Assembly (NCBI RefSeq): GCF_004803475.1
Contig: NZ_SRKY01000004.1
Coordinates: 421,112 to 485,111 of the forward strand
Source: Aliishimia ponticola
GTDB taxonomy: Bacteria; Pseudomonadota; Alphaproteobacteria; Rhodobacterales; Rhodobacteraceae
DNA length: 64,000 nt
Direction of reading: 5' to 3'
Made by a program: the position numbers and the translations under genes
Notes under the pieces: model-generated
What the model was told of the DNA's origin: nothing
What the model saw: only the letters and a program-made list of their open reading frames with translations
Database searches by the model: none
In this document: piece by piece, positions 53,773 to 61,958 of the stretch
Position numbering within the stretch: position 1 is the stretch's first letter
Layout of the letters: every line of letters starts with the position of its first letter

Positions 53773-54744
53773 ATGCCCGCGCACGCACTTGCCCGTCATT
53801 CCCAGCGTTACCTGACCGCTGCTGCGCTGACCTTGTTGGTGCTTGCCAGCTTTCTGCTGCAGACCTTCCTGTTCACGACAGATTTTCGACCGGACGAATG
53901 GCGCGCAATCCATGTGTTCTTGGAACGGATCACCGGCTTTGACACGTTCGAGGATGAAATCTGGGTCCGAACCTGCCTGACGCTGTTCAACCTGGTGGTC
54001 GTCCTGGCGCTGCACGCGGTGCGGCTGATAGACGATCGCACGGTCCTACTGGCGCTGGTCTGGCCGCTGGCCTTGTTCCTGTTCTCCAAGATTTATTGGG
54101 AATTCTTCGTCTTCCCGCTGTGCCTGATCCGGTTTGATCTGCCGCGCAAGCAAGAAGCGCTGGTTCTAGCCGTGCTGGTCGGTCTGCTTGCCGTGACGGG
54201 GGAGGGTAATCTTGGGGTTCTGGTGATATGGCGCGCGGTCCTGCTGGCGCAGAAATTCGGGTTCAAGCGGGCCGCGCCTGCCTTCTTGATCGTCGCAGGA
54301 CTGGCGTTGGATGTGATGCTTTCGACCGGCATCGCGCGATCGATCCCCTTGATAGGCTCTGAGTTGTCGCGGTTCAGCTGGACCCGGGATATCGTGAACC
54401 CGGAGTATTCGCTGATCGAAACCGCCGCCGTATTCGTCAGCAGTTTTCATTTTTTCAGCCTGCATAACGGCGCCTATTGGATCGACGCGCTGTTCTCGCT
54501 GCTGGTCCTTGCCGTCATCTTCAACGCGAAGGACGCTTGGTGGAACCTGAAGGACCACGCCTGGACATTGATCACCTTCGTGTCGGTCGTGTTCTTCTTC
54601 ACCTCCGTGACGCACGCGTTTCAGAACGCGCGGTACTATTTCTTTTTCCTACCGCTGCTCGCCGCCATCACGCCGCCGCGCAAATTGCTGGCGCTTGGCG
54701 TGGTTGGTATCCTTCATGTCGGGTTTCGCGGGCTCAGCCTGTAG
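53773..54744 (+). CDS. Multi-pass membrane protein, candidate polysaccharide polymerase
   Basis: The 323-residue protein has about eight to ten hydrophobic helices (for example LTAAALTLLVLASFLLQTFLF near the start and VGILHVGFRGLSL at the end) with short loops rich in Trp, Phe, Arg and Asp. No motif gives a firm family. In a Wzx/Wzy-type locus that otherwise lacks a polymerase, a membrane protein of this type is the natural Wzy candidate; this is inference from context. It ends 11 bases inside the convergent pyruvyl transferase gene. Confidence 0.55.
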   Translation: MPAHALARHSQRYLTAAALTLLVLASFLLQTFLFTTDFRPDEWRAIHVFLERITGFDTFEDEIWVRTCLTLFNLVVVLALHAVRLIDDRTVLLALVWPLALFLFSKIYWEFFVFPLCLIRFDLPRKQEALVLAVLVGLLAVTGEGNLGVLVIWRAVLLAQKFGFKRAAPAFLIVAGLALDVMLSTGIARSIPLIGSELSRFSWTRDIVNPEYSLIETAAVFVSSFHFFSLHNGAYWIDALFSLLVLAVIFNAKDAWWNLKDHAWTLITFVSVVFFFTSVTHAFQNARYYFFFLPLLAAITPPRKLLALGVVGILHVGFRGLSL

Positions 54745-55918
54745 CCAGCAGCGCCCGCACACCGGCGCGCACCTTCGGTTTCAGACGGGAAAGTTGCTTT
54801 GAAGCGACGGGGGAAATGGGGGAAAGCAGCGCATCGACCAAAGCAGGCGAGTCCGATGGCGCGTTGAACAGACATTCCGGCTGGCCTGTCATCTGGAAAT
54901 AGGCGTCGATCTTCTTGTCCCAGCGGAATCCGACAGCTTTCGTGCCTACGGCGTTGGCCGCGATGCAGGCATGAAGGCGATAGGACGCCACCGCGTCAAT
55001 GTTTTGCATGAAGTCGGCAAGCTCCAGCGGGGTGCGGAACCGTGCGATGGTGTCCGTTGAGGGCAGCACACCCACCCGCAGGATGAAATCATCAAGGAAC
55101 TCTTCATCCTCGCCCGCGCCATTGGTGAACAATTGCACCTGTGCCCCTGCGGATGTGAGCGCGGTTATCATTTCTTTATAGGCGCGGAAGGCGTCGCGCC
55201 GTCTGAGAACGGGGCGTCCTGAACTATGCGTGGCCAAGGCCGCAGGATGCACAATGCCGACCCCTATGCGCGGACCACCACCCAAAAGGCCAATCGTCGT
55301 CGATGTCTTCAGCCGGTCTGTGCAAAGCCCCGGATCCGGGTAGACGCGTATCGCTTGTGCGGGGTCTGGCCCCAAAGCCGCATAATGCCGCGCAAGGCTT
55401 TTGGCAGAAGCGTCGTCGCGCACCGAAATGAATTTCAGATTGGGGGATTGCAGCGTCTTGGCGAACAAGGAGCGCCCCCGGTCGGACCATTTCGCCGCGA
55501 CCCCCACACCGTGCAAGGCCACCGGGATATTCCGCGCCTCGGCAGCGGCGACCACATGCGCAAGCTTCAGCGGAAAGTTCAGATTGGCATCGCCCAACAA
55601 TTGCCCCCCACCGATGATCAGCAGGTCCGCGCCCTCAAGCGCCTCCGGGATATTCGGGGCAAGCCGCCCTTGTATCTGGCGCTGCACAAGTTGGGCAGAG
55701 ATCGGGTGCGACAGGCTTTGCGGCAGCCAGGACAGCAGGCCAAGCACCCGTGTCCGCAACCCACCGGACGGTTCGACAAATTCGGTCCGGCCCGCCAGAT
55801 CAAGCCAGACGACCTCGGCCTCCGGGCGTTCTTCCCTGATCAGCGACGTCAAGCACTCCGCGATCAGACCATCCCCAAGGTTGGGGCTGAACATAACAGC
55901 AGCGATTACGATTTTCAT
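54734..55918 (-). CDS. Polysaccharide pyruvyl transferase-family protein
   Basis: The 394-residue protein has the PS_pyruv_trans fold: VIAAVMFSPNLGDGLIAECL at the N-terminus, ADLLIIGGGQLLGDANLNFP (near residue 100), FISVRDDASAKSLARHYA and a C-terminal VASYRLHACIAANAVGTKAVGFRWDKKI. Such enzymes add pyruvate ketals from PEP to sugars and give the polymer negative charge. It is the last gene of the leftward half of the locus and overlaps the sulfotransferase gene by ATGA. Confidence 0.85.
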   Translation of the reverse strand: MKIVIAAVMFSPNLGDGLIAECLTSLIREERPEAEVVWLDLAGRTEFVEPSGGLRTRVLGLLSWLPQSLSHPISAQLVQRQIQGRLAPNIPEALEGADLLIIGGGQLLGDANLNFPLKLAHVVAAAEARNIPVALHGVGVAAKWSDRGRSLFAKTLQSPNLKFISVRDDASAKSLARHYAALGPDPAQAIRVYPDPGLCTDRLKTSTTIGLLGGGPRIGVGIVHPAALATHSSGRPVLRRRDAFRAYKEMITALTSAGAQVQLFTNGAGEDEEFLDDFILRVGVLPSTDTIARFRTPLELADFMQNIDAVASYRLHACIAANAVGTKAVGFRWDKKIDAYFQMTGQPECLFNAPSDSPALVDALLSPISPVASKQLSRLKPKVRAGVRALLATG

Positions 55919-56745
55919 GCGTCGACCGGTGTTGGTTCCGTCAGGACCCGCAACAGGGCCTGATCCTCGGCAAATCGTTTAACCAGTTCTGCGCGGGTTT
56001 CTACCGGTATCTCAACCGCTCTGCGCTGTTCACCGGGGGGGACGTAGAGAACGCGTGATACGAGCGGGCTGTTTTTCACCCGATTGACCAGCCGTGGCGC
56101 ACCAAGCGATCGCAGCACCCAACCCGCGTTTCGCAGCAACCGGACCAGACTTGGGTTTCTGGATTCCTGCGCTTCCAACACTCGGTCGGTATAGGGAAGG
56201 TCCGCGACATATCGGACGCCAAGGGCCTCTGACAGGTCCTGTCCAAATGCAACGGGGTCGGTCTGCAACGCCTCGAACGACAGAACATGGACGCGGTCCT
56301 TGCCCAGAATATCCTGCGCCAGTCGCACGTATTTGCCGAACATCGAATGTTCGACAATCTGCGGATGCGCTTTCAGGGCCTCGTCGAATGGCAGGTTCGT
56401 CCGCCCGATCTTTCTTAGATATTTGTAATGCGACACGGTCCGCGCCACAGGCTCGCGCACGGTGATCAGGAACCGGCTGTCCTGCGGCAAATCCCGCGCG
56501 ATGCGATCCAGCGCCTCGCGGGAATACAGGTAATCGTGGCAAATCTCGCCCATGCGGATGGTCAGCGGTTCTTTCGGGAACTGGCGAAGATACCAGTCCG
56601 CGCCCATGCTGTAGAAGCGGTCGAAGTAGAACAGCTCTTTCGCCTTGGCGAGCGTAACGTCCGGGTGCTTGCTGAGCACGTGATACACCCAGCTAGAGCC
56701 GCATTTGTCACCGCCGAGATAGAGAAAATTGACCGGAAACGTCAT
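55915..56745 (-). CDS. PAPS-dependent sulfotransferase
   Basis: The 276-residue protein has the sulfotransferase fold: NFLYLGGDKCGSSWVYHVL is the 5'-phosphosulfate loop, and FLITVREPVARTVSHYKYL is the 3'-phosphate site. It transfers sulfate from PAPS to a carbohydrate, so the exopolysaccharide may be sulfated. The start at 56745 overlaps the flippase stop by ATGA; a longer frame to 56874 is a shadow. Marine alphaproteobacteria often encode such genes in exopolysaccharide loci. Confidence 0.87.
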   Translation of the reverse strand: MTFPVNFLYLGGDKCGSSWVYHVLSKHPDVTLAKAKELFYFDRFYSMGADWYLRQFPKEPLTIRMGEICHDYLYSREALDRIARDLPQDSRFLITVREPVARTVSHYKYLRKIGRTNLPFDEALKAHPQIVEHSMFGKYVRLAQDILGKDRVHVLSFEALQTDPVAFGQDLSEALGVRYVADLPYTDRVLEAQESRNPSLVRLLRNAGWVLRSLGAPRLVNRVKNSPLVSRVLYVPPGEQRRAVEIPVETRAELVKRFAEDQALLRVLTEPTPVDA

Positions 56746-58052
56746 GCGCGTGCCCCCATCGGAAGAAGCCCGGCAGTCAGGCCCATATGCGCGTGGATGA
56801 AAAGGGATGCCCAGATGTTCAACACCACCAGATTGCCCGCGATGCACAGTGCCGCGCCAATGGTTCCAAACCACATCACGGCGAAGGGGAGCGCGACAAG
56901 GCTGACGCCGGTGGTCACGACCAGCATCTTGAAATAGGCGCGCTCATACCCGCCCATTTCCATCAGTTGCATCGTGGGCCCGGCAAGGGCGCTGACAAGG
57001 TATCCGGCGGCGAGGATCACCAGTTCCGCATGCATGATCGCGTAGCCCGCGCCAAAGAGGTTCAGCACCCTGTCGCCCGCGACGACCAGCAGCAGGAAGG
57101 CGGCAAGCGTCGGCATCCCGATAAGCAGCGCGACTTTGCGGCAGATGGTTTGCGCCTCTGATGTCGCATGACTGTGCAGGCGACTGGCAAGCATCGGCGC
57201 CGCGACAATGTTGATCGCCATCAGGAACAGTTCCATTACCATGGCCGTGCGCAGCGCCGCGAACATCGCCCCGACAGCAGCCCCGGACAGCAGCACGCCA
57301 AGGATCACCATCGCGAGATTGCGTCCGGCGGAATTGACGACGGAGTTGCCCCACAGGCCCCACATGGCAGAGCGCCATTCCGGAAGTGCTTGCGTATCGC
57401 GCGGTTGTGTCAGCACCGCGTCGGGACGAGTCTGCGGCAACAGCATCGCTTGAACGCATGTAAGGGCCAGCATCAGCGCGCTCATGATCCAAAGGGTCTG
57501 GACCGCCGTAAGCTCGGGCACCAGCCCTTTGGCGGCAAGTCCTGCAACACTGATCATCGCGAGGCGCAGCACGATATCCCGGGGCAGAAGCGCCAGCCAA
57601 ACCCGTCCGGCGGCCCGTTGCGGACTGGGCAGAAACTCAGCCAGTCCCAATGCGATGGTCAGCACGGCAGTCGCACGCAAAAGCGGTCCATGAATGGAGT
57701 ATACAGAGCCTAATAGAAGGATCGCCGCTGTTCCACCGCAACCAAGAAGCACAAGCCGGGCCGAATGATGGATCACGCCCCTGCCCTGTGCCTCGTCCCC
57801 AGCGGACAGGTAAATCGCCGCGAAACGCAAGACGAGGTTCCGTTGTCCGAGAGAGCCGACAACCGCGAGGATCGTCGCAAGCGAAAAGGCAAAGCCGAAC
57901 TGCCCGAACTCCGCCTGCGACATTGCGCGGGCAAGGGACACGAACATCAGGAAAGACAGGCCCGCCGCACCGATCTTGATCACGACCGCAGACAGACCGC
58001 GCCGTGCGAAGCCTTTGAGGCCGGGAACGCGGAGAGGCAGTGCAGAACTCAC
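56742..58052 (-). CDS. Wzx-type oligosaccharide flippase
   Basis: The 436-residue protein has about 12 membrane helices of the MOP/polysaccharide-synthesis flippase family, starting GAAGLSFLMFVSLARAMSQAEFGQFGFAFSLA, which is the typical first helix and loop. It moves lipid-linked repeat units across the inner membrane. The start is GTG at 58052, overlapping the glycosyltransferase stop by GTGA. It sits between the glycosyltransferase and sulfotransferase genes in one operon. Confidence 0.88.
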   Translation of the reverse strand: MSSALPLRVPGLKGFARRGLSAVVIKIGAAGLSFLMFVSLARAMSQAEFGQFGFAFSLATILAVVGSLGQRNLVLRFAAIYLSAGDEAQGRGVIHHSARLVLLGCGGTAAILLLGSVYSIHGPLLRATAVLTIALGLAEFLPSPQRAAGRVWLALLPRDIVLRLAMISVAGLAAKGLVPELTAVQTLWIMSALMLALTCVQAMLLPQTRPDAVLTQPRDTQALPEWRSAMWGLWGNSVVNSAGRNLAMVILGVLLSGAAVGAMFAALRTAMVMELFLMAINIVAAPMLASRLHSHATSEAQTICRKVALLIGMPTLAAFLLLVVAGDRVLNLFGAGYAIMHAELVILAAGYLVSALAGPTMQLMEMGGYERAYFKMLVVTTGVSLVALPFAVMWFGTIGAALCIAGNLVVLNIWASLFIHAHMGLTAGLLPMGARA

Positions 58053-59233
58053 GCGCGGCCCCCTTGGGCGGATGAAAGAAGATCCGAGATCGTCGTTGCC
58101 ATTTCCTGCCGGAATCTGTCGCGCCCGAATGCTGCCACGTGGGCTTGAAGGGCCTGAGGATCGAGAGTGCCTAGAAGCTCATTCTCCAACCGATCGATTG
58201 CCCCATTCAGGGCCGCTGGGGTGTGATCGTGAAAAAACACGCCGGTAACACCGTCCCGGACGGTCTCCAACGCGCCGCCGCGCCCATAGGCGACCACGGG
58301 TCGACCCGATGCCATGGCTTCCAGCGGAATGATCCCGAAATCTTCCACGCCCGGAAACAGAAGCGCGCGGCAGCGTTTGTAATGGCTGCGCAGCGTTTCG
58401 AAAGAGGCCCGCCCAAGGAACCGGATGTTCGGTTTGGCCACCTTTTCCAACGCGGCTTTTTCCGACCCATCCCCGATGATGATGAGTGGGCGGCCACTTT
58501 CGTTGAAGGTCTCGACCAACAGGTCGGGGCGCTTATACGCGGCCAATTCCCCAACGTAGAGATAGAAATCCTCAACCTCTGCGGGGTCGCCCGGCTGGAA
58601 GGCATCCAGATCGACGGGCGGGAACACGACATCGGCGCTGCGCCCCCATGCCTTTGCGATCCGGCGGCGCACGAAATCGGAATTGGCAACCACGTGATCG
58701 ACACGCGCGGCGGACGCATGATCCCAAACGCGGAGCCATGGCGCGAAGATCGACATCGCCGCCCGCCCCGCAAGACCGGCATTGGCGCGATAAACGTGGT
58801 ATTGGTCCCAGATGTAGCGCATCGGCGAATGACAATAGCACAGATGCACACAGTCGGGCGCGGTCACAACGCCCTTGGCAGGCCCTGCTTCCGACGAGAT
58901 GACAAGGTCATACCCGGACAAGTCCAACGCTTCGAGCGCACGCGGCATCAAGGGCAGGTATTTCTGGTAATGCGTCTTTGCCCCCGGCAGACGACCGATG
59001 AATGTCTCGGTGATCTTGTGGCGTCGGATCGTATCGGACAAGTTGTCGGGGTCGGCAACATGGGTGTAGATATCTGCCTGCGGGAAAAGATGGCACAGGT
59101 CTTCGACGACCTTCTCTCCTCCGCGCATACCGACCAGCCAGTAATGCACGATCGCCACTTTCAGCTTCGTGAAATCGATGGCGGTCTTGGCGCTTTCTTC
59201 TGCCTTGTTCTGGGACTGGTCAAACATCATCAT
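58049..59233 (-). CDS. Family 4 glycosyltransferase
   Basis: The 394-residue GT-B enzyme shows VAIVHYWLVGMRGGEKVVEDLC at the N-terminus and the retaining GT4 donor site FPGVEDFGIIPLEAMASGRPVVAYGRGGALE near residue 320, with the E-x7-E pair. It adds a sugar to the growing repeat unit. It is the only repeat-unit glycosyltransferase seen in this part of the locus, so others must lie elsewhere or the repeat is short. It follows wzc by eight bases. Confidence 0.9.
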   Translation of the reverse strand: MMMFDQSQNKAEESAKTAIDFTKLKVAIVHYWLVGMRGGEKVVEDLCHLFPQADIYTHVADPDNLSDTIRRHKITETFIGRLPGAKTHYQKYLPLMPRALEALDLSGYDLVISSEAGPAKGVVTAPDCVHLCYCHSPMRYIWDQYHVYRANAGLAGRAAMSIFAPWLRVWDHASAARVDHVVANSDFVRRRIAKAWGRSADVVFPPVDLDAFQPGDPAEVEDFYLYVGELAAYKRPDLLVETFNESGRPLIIIGDGSEKAALEKVAKPNIRFLGRASFETLRSHYKRCRALLFPGVEDFGIIPLEAMASGRPVVAYGRGGALETVRDGVTGVFFHDHTPAALNGAIDRLENELLGTLDPQALQAHVAAFGRDRFRQEMATTISDLLSSAQGGRA

Positions 59234-59241
59234 CCCGCCCG

Positions 59242-61389
59242 TCAGTTGACGTAATACTTCTTGCCATAGCCACTATACACGTCGAAGCCGTACCGCTTCA
59301 TACCGCGTGGGCTGATCTGGTTGAGCGCGAGCCCGCTGACCGGGTGATTGACACTTTCGAACATTCCCAAGGCTTCGGAGACCTGGCTTTGAAGTGTCTG
59401 ATCCCACTTCACCACGAACAGGATCGCGTCGGCATGTTGTGCAATGATGCGCGCATCGGGCACGATCAGAACGGGCGGCGTGTCGATGATGATCTGGTCA
59501 TACGTCCCGCGCATCTCCGCAATCACTTCGCGGAACCGGTCAGAGGAGAACAGATCGGCGGCGTTGTAATTGCCCTGATCGCCAAGCAGCACGTCAATGC
59601 CGCTTTCCTCGTCATGCAGAACCGCATCGGACAGGGTGCTTTCACCGGTCAGGACGGACATCAGGCCAGAACTTTTGCGACCACCGAACATGGCGCTGAA
59701 ATCTTGCCGCCGGATGTCGCCTTCGATCAACAGAACGCGCCGACCCATTCCGACCATGTTCTGCGCCAGAGACAACGCAATGGTGGTTTTGCCTTCGCCT
59801 GGCAACGACGAGGACACGACCATGATTTGGGGCGGATTATCCGCATCCGACAGCAACAGCGACGTGCGCAGGTTGCGGATGGATTCCGCCGCTTCGGAAT
59901 TCGGCTTGGACATGAGATAGGCCAGCGCCTCTTTGCGATTGCGTGCCGGGAAGGTCGCGATCTGGCCCATGACCGGATAGCCGGTCGCGTTTTCCAAATG
60001 CTGGGCCGTGCGGTGCGTGTCGCGCCGCGCTTCGCGCAGAAAGACCAGCGCCGCGCCAAGGACAGCCCCCAACATGGCGCAGAGCGCAAGGATCAGCGGA
60101 CGGCGCGGGCTGGCGGGGCGTGTGGGGATCACTGCGGCGGACAGAACCCGGCTATCGGCCTGCTGGATACCTTGTTGCGCCGACGTTTCTTTCAGACGGC
60201 CAAGGAAATATTCATAAAGCAACCGGCTGGCCTCTGCCTCGCGAGTCAATTGCTGCAGGGTGATAAGGTCGGCGCTTTGCGCTTCGATCCGGGCCGTAAG
60301 CTGGTCGCGCGAGGTCGCCAATGCCGAACGCTGGGCTTCGGCGCGGCGTTGTTCCAATGTGATCCGGGCCGTGACATCGGCAACACGCGCATCGAATGCG
60401 TCGGATATTGCGGGCTGGTCGATGCGGGGCAGCAACCGTGTGAGCTGCGGGTCTTGCAGGATCGTCGCGCGCTCCTGCGCAGTTTGCGCAGTGGCGAGAC
60501 GGTCCAACCGCGTTTGCGCGGCACCAATCGCCGCCTCGGAATCCACGATCCGGTCCCGCAGGTCTTTGAGCTGCACTTCAAGCGCTGAGAGCGTTTCAGA
60601 ATTAACCAAGTCAGTCTTGGCCCGGAACGCCTTCACCTCGGCCTCTGCCGCCTCAAGAGAGGTTCGCAATTCGCCCACGCGGCCTGACAACCAGGTGGTG
60701 GCTTGCCGCGTCGCGTCGAACTTCGCTTCGAGTTGGTTGAGTATGTACTTGTCGACCACGGTGTTCGCGATAGCGGCCGATTTCTCGGCATCCGTGGTTT
60801 CCACGGTGACGTTGAACACAAGACTGTTTGGCACGTTCTTGATTGTCAGGCGTTCCAGCAGGCCATCAATCGCCGCGTCTTCCATGCGGCCTTGCTTGAC
60901 GGGCAGAGTCGGGGTCGGCGGCGCTTCGGTCAGGCCCAATCCGCGTTTGGCGGCCAGCTTCCACGACGCGATCAGGCCCGGCTCCCGCAGGAAGCGGTTG
61001 AACTCGGGGTCGTTGGGCAGGTCCAGTTCAGTGCTGACCTTGGACAGAAGGCCACGGCTTTTAAGCACTTCGACCTCTGTATTCACGACTGACGCATCGG
61101 ACGACAGCCCGCCGATCACGCTTTCGATGTCGACGACCTGCTCTTCCCGCGTGTCCAGCATGACAACAGCCTTGGCCCGGTAGAGCGGGGTCGCGATCAG
61201 GTAGGCATAGTAAAGCCCCGCAGCGAGAGCGATGGCCATAACCGCCAGAATGGTGAATTTCCCGCGCCACAACGTCCCGAAAAGGGTCGAAAGATCCAGA
61301 AAATCCAGGTTCGACTGGTCGGACCGCGCGGGTGCTCGCCGGATCGGCGTGGCGCCCTGTGCCCCAATGCCTTGCACGTTGCCATTCAT
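59242..61389 (-). CDS. Polysaccharide co-polymerase/tyrosine autokinase (Wzc/ExoP-like)
   Basis: The 715-residue inner-membrane protein controls polymer length and export. An N-terminal Wzz domain with a first membrane helix (FTILAVMAIALAAGLYYAYLIA) is followed by a long coiled-coil stalk (about residues 200-400), a second helix (LILALCAMLGAVLGAALVFL) and a C-terminal kinase with Walker A SLPGEGKTT, Walker A' LIEGDIRR and Walker B IIIDTPPVL. The last 17 residues hold five tyrosines, the autophosphorylation tail. It is the first gene of the five-gene leftward operon and pairs with the Wza-type protein. Confidence 0.92.
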   Translation of the reverse strand: MNGNVQGIGAQGATPIRRAPARSDQSNLDFLDLSTLFGTLWRGKFTILAVMAIALAAGLYYAYLIATPLYRAKAVVMLDTREEQVVDIESVIGGLSSDASVVNTEVEVLKSRGLLSKVSTELDLPNDPEFNRFLREPGLIASWKLAAKRGLGLTEAPPTPTLPVKQGRMEDAAIDGLLERLTIKNVPNSLVFNVTVETTDAEKSAAIANTVVDKYILNQLEAKFDATRQATTWLSGRVGELRTSLEAAEAEVKAFRAKTDLVNSETLSALEVQLKDLRDRIVDSEAAIGAAQTRLDRLATAQTAQERATILQDPQLTRLLPRIDQPAISDAFDARVADVTARITLEQRRAEAQRSALATSRDQLTARIEAQSADLITLQQLTREAEASRLLYEYFLGRLKETSAQQGIQQADSRVLSAAVIPTRPASPRRPLILALCAMLGAVLGAALVFLREARRDTHRTAQHLENATGYPVMGQIATFPARNRKEALAYLMSKPNSEAAESIRNLRTSLLLSDADNPPQIMVVSSSLPGEGKTTIALSLAQNMVGMGRRVLLIEGDIRRQDFSAMFGGRKSSGLMSVLTGESTLSDAVLHDEESGIDVLLGDQGNYNAADLFSSDRFREVIAEMRGTYDQIIIDTPPVLIVPDARIIAQHADAILFVVKWDQTLQSQVSEALGMFESVNHPVSGLALNQISPRGMKRYGFDVYSGYGKKYYVN

Positions 61390-61440
61390 CTGCTCTGCCT
61401 CGTTCGCCTTTGTGGCGTGCGCGTTTTCGCGCGTTTTGTT

Positions 61441-61455
61441 AACCTTTAGCAGGTT
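61441..61455. promoter_or_regulatory. Inverted repeat upstream of wzc
   Basis: AACCT-TTAGC-AGGTT is a five-pair dyad about 52-66 bases upstream of the wzc start, where an operator would be expected. It overlaps a TTAACC element. The gap 61390-61555 shows no gene. Confidence 0.35.
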
Positions 61456-61555
61456 CAGCCAAAGGTCGGGATAGTTTCAAAAGCATAAATGCGGCTTTTT
61501 TGAGGATGTTGCCCCGCGACGCGATCTTTAGGCAGGAATAAGCGCGTCCCAACGG

Positions 61556-61584
61556 AAAACGGCCCCACCGATTGGCAGGGCCGT
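61556..61584 (-). terminator. Rho-independent terminator of the small CTERM gene
   Basis: On the minus strand ACGGCCC and GGGCCGT (plus-strand positions 61559-61565 and 61578-61584) form a seven-pair stem with a 12-base loop, followed by TTTT. It begins 20 bases after the stop of the 63-residue gene and insulates it from wzc. Confidence 0.7.
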
Positions 61585-61604
61585 CTTTATTACTTCTGTG
61601 TAGC

Positions 61605-61796
61605 TTACGCTGCGCGACGGCGGCGTTCCCAAGCCAGCAGCACAACTGCGGCAACAGCTGCCAGAGCTGCAGTGCCTTCCAGTGCGCTGATTTCCGGAAC
61701 TGCTGTGGACGTCGGCGGTGCCAGGCTGGCAATGTTTGCGAGCGACGCTTGTGCAGACGCGATCAGCGCAGTCGTAGCGATTACGAGTTTCTTCAT
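61605..61796 (-). CDS. Small VPEID-CTERM-type sorted surface protein
   Basis: The 63-residue protein has a signal peptide (LVIATTALIASAQASLA), a very short mature part rich in Ala, Pro and Ser, then VPEISALEGTAALAAVAAVVLLAWERRRRAA in outline: a VPEI motif, a hydrophobic helix and an ERRRR end. This tripartite tail fits the VPEID-CTERM sorting signal of the exosortase E system. The likely fate is cleavage and anchoring or release by an exosortase. GGAG before ATG 61796 sets the start. It has its own terminator and lies between the exopolysaccharide operon and a large surface protein. No exosortase gene is in the window. Confidence 0.7.
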   Translation of the reverse strand: MKKLVIATTALIASAQASLANIASLAPPTSTAVPEISALEGTAALAAVAAVVLLAWERRRRAA

Positions 61797-61921
61797 AACG
61801 TTCTCCTTCAAGAACAATGGTTAGCAGGTCAGACAACGTCCTTTTTAGTAATCCGGACCAGACCCGTCGGCGGGGGCTCCGCCTAAGACGCAGCCCGAGC
61901 CCCGGGCGACGCCTATTTCGC

Positions 61922-61950
61922 GGCGCCCCGACCCAACCGGCCGGGGCGCC
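61922..61950 (-). terminator. GC-rich hairpin after the large surface protein gene
   Basis: GGCGCCCCG (61922-61930) and CGGGGCGCC (61942-61950) form a perfect nine-pair stem with an 11-base loop, eight bases downstream of the surface protein stop. No T run follows, so it may act as a Rho-dependent or mRNA-stabilising end. Confidence 0.55.
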
Positions 61951-61958
61951 ATTTAGAC

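Noticed and set aside
50827..54015. Minus-strand frame of 1062 codons opposite the transferase and tailspike-like genes
   Set aside because: It is antisense to two well-supported genes and crosses the structured intergenic element. Its residues are rich in Arg, Gln and His as in GC-rich shadow frames, and no domain is recognisable.
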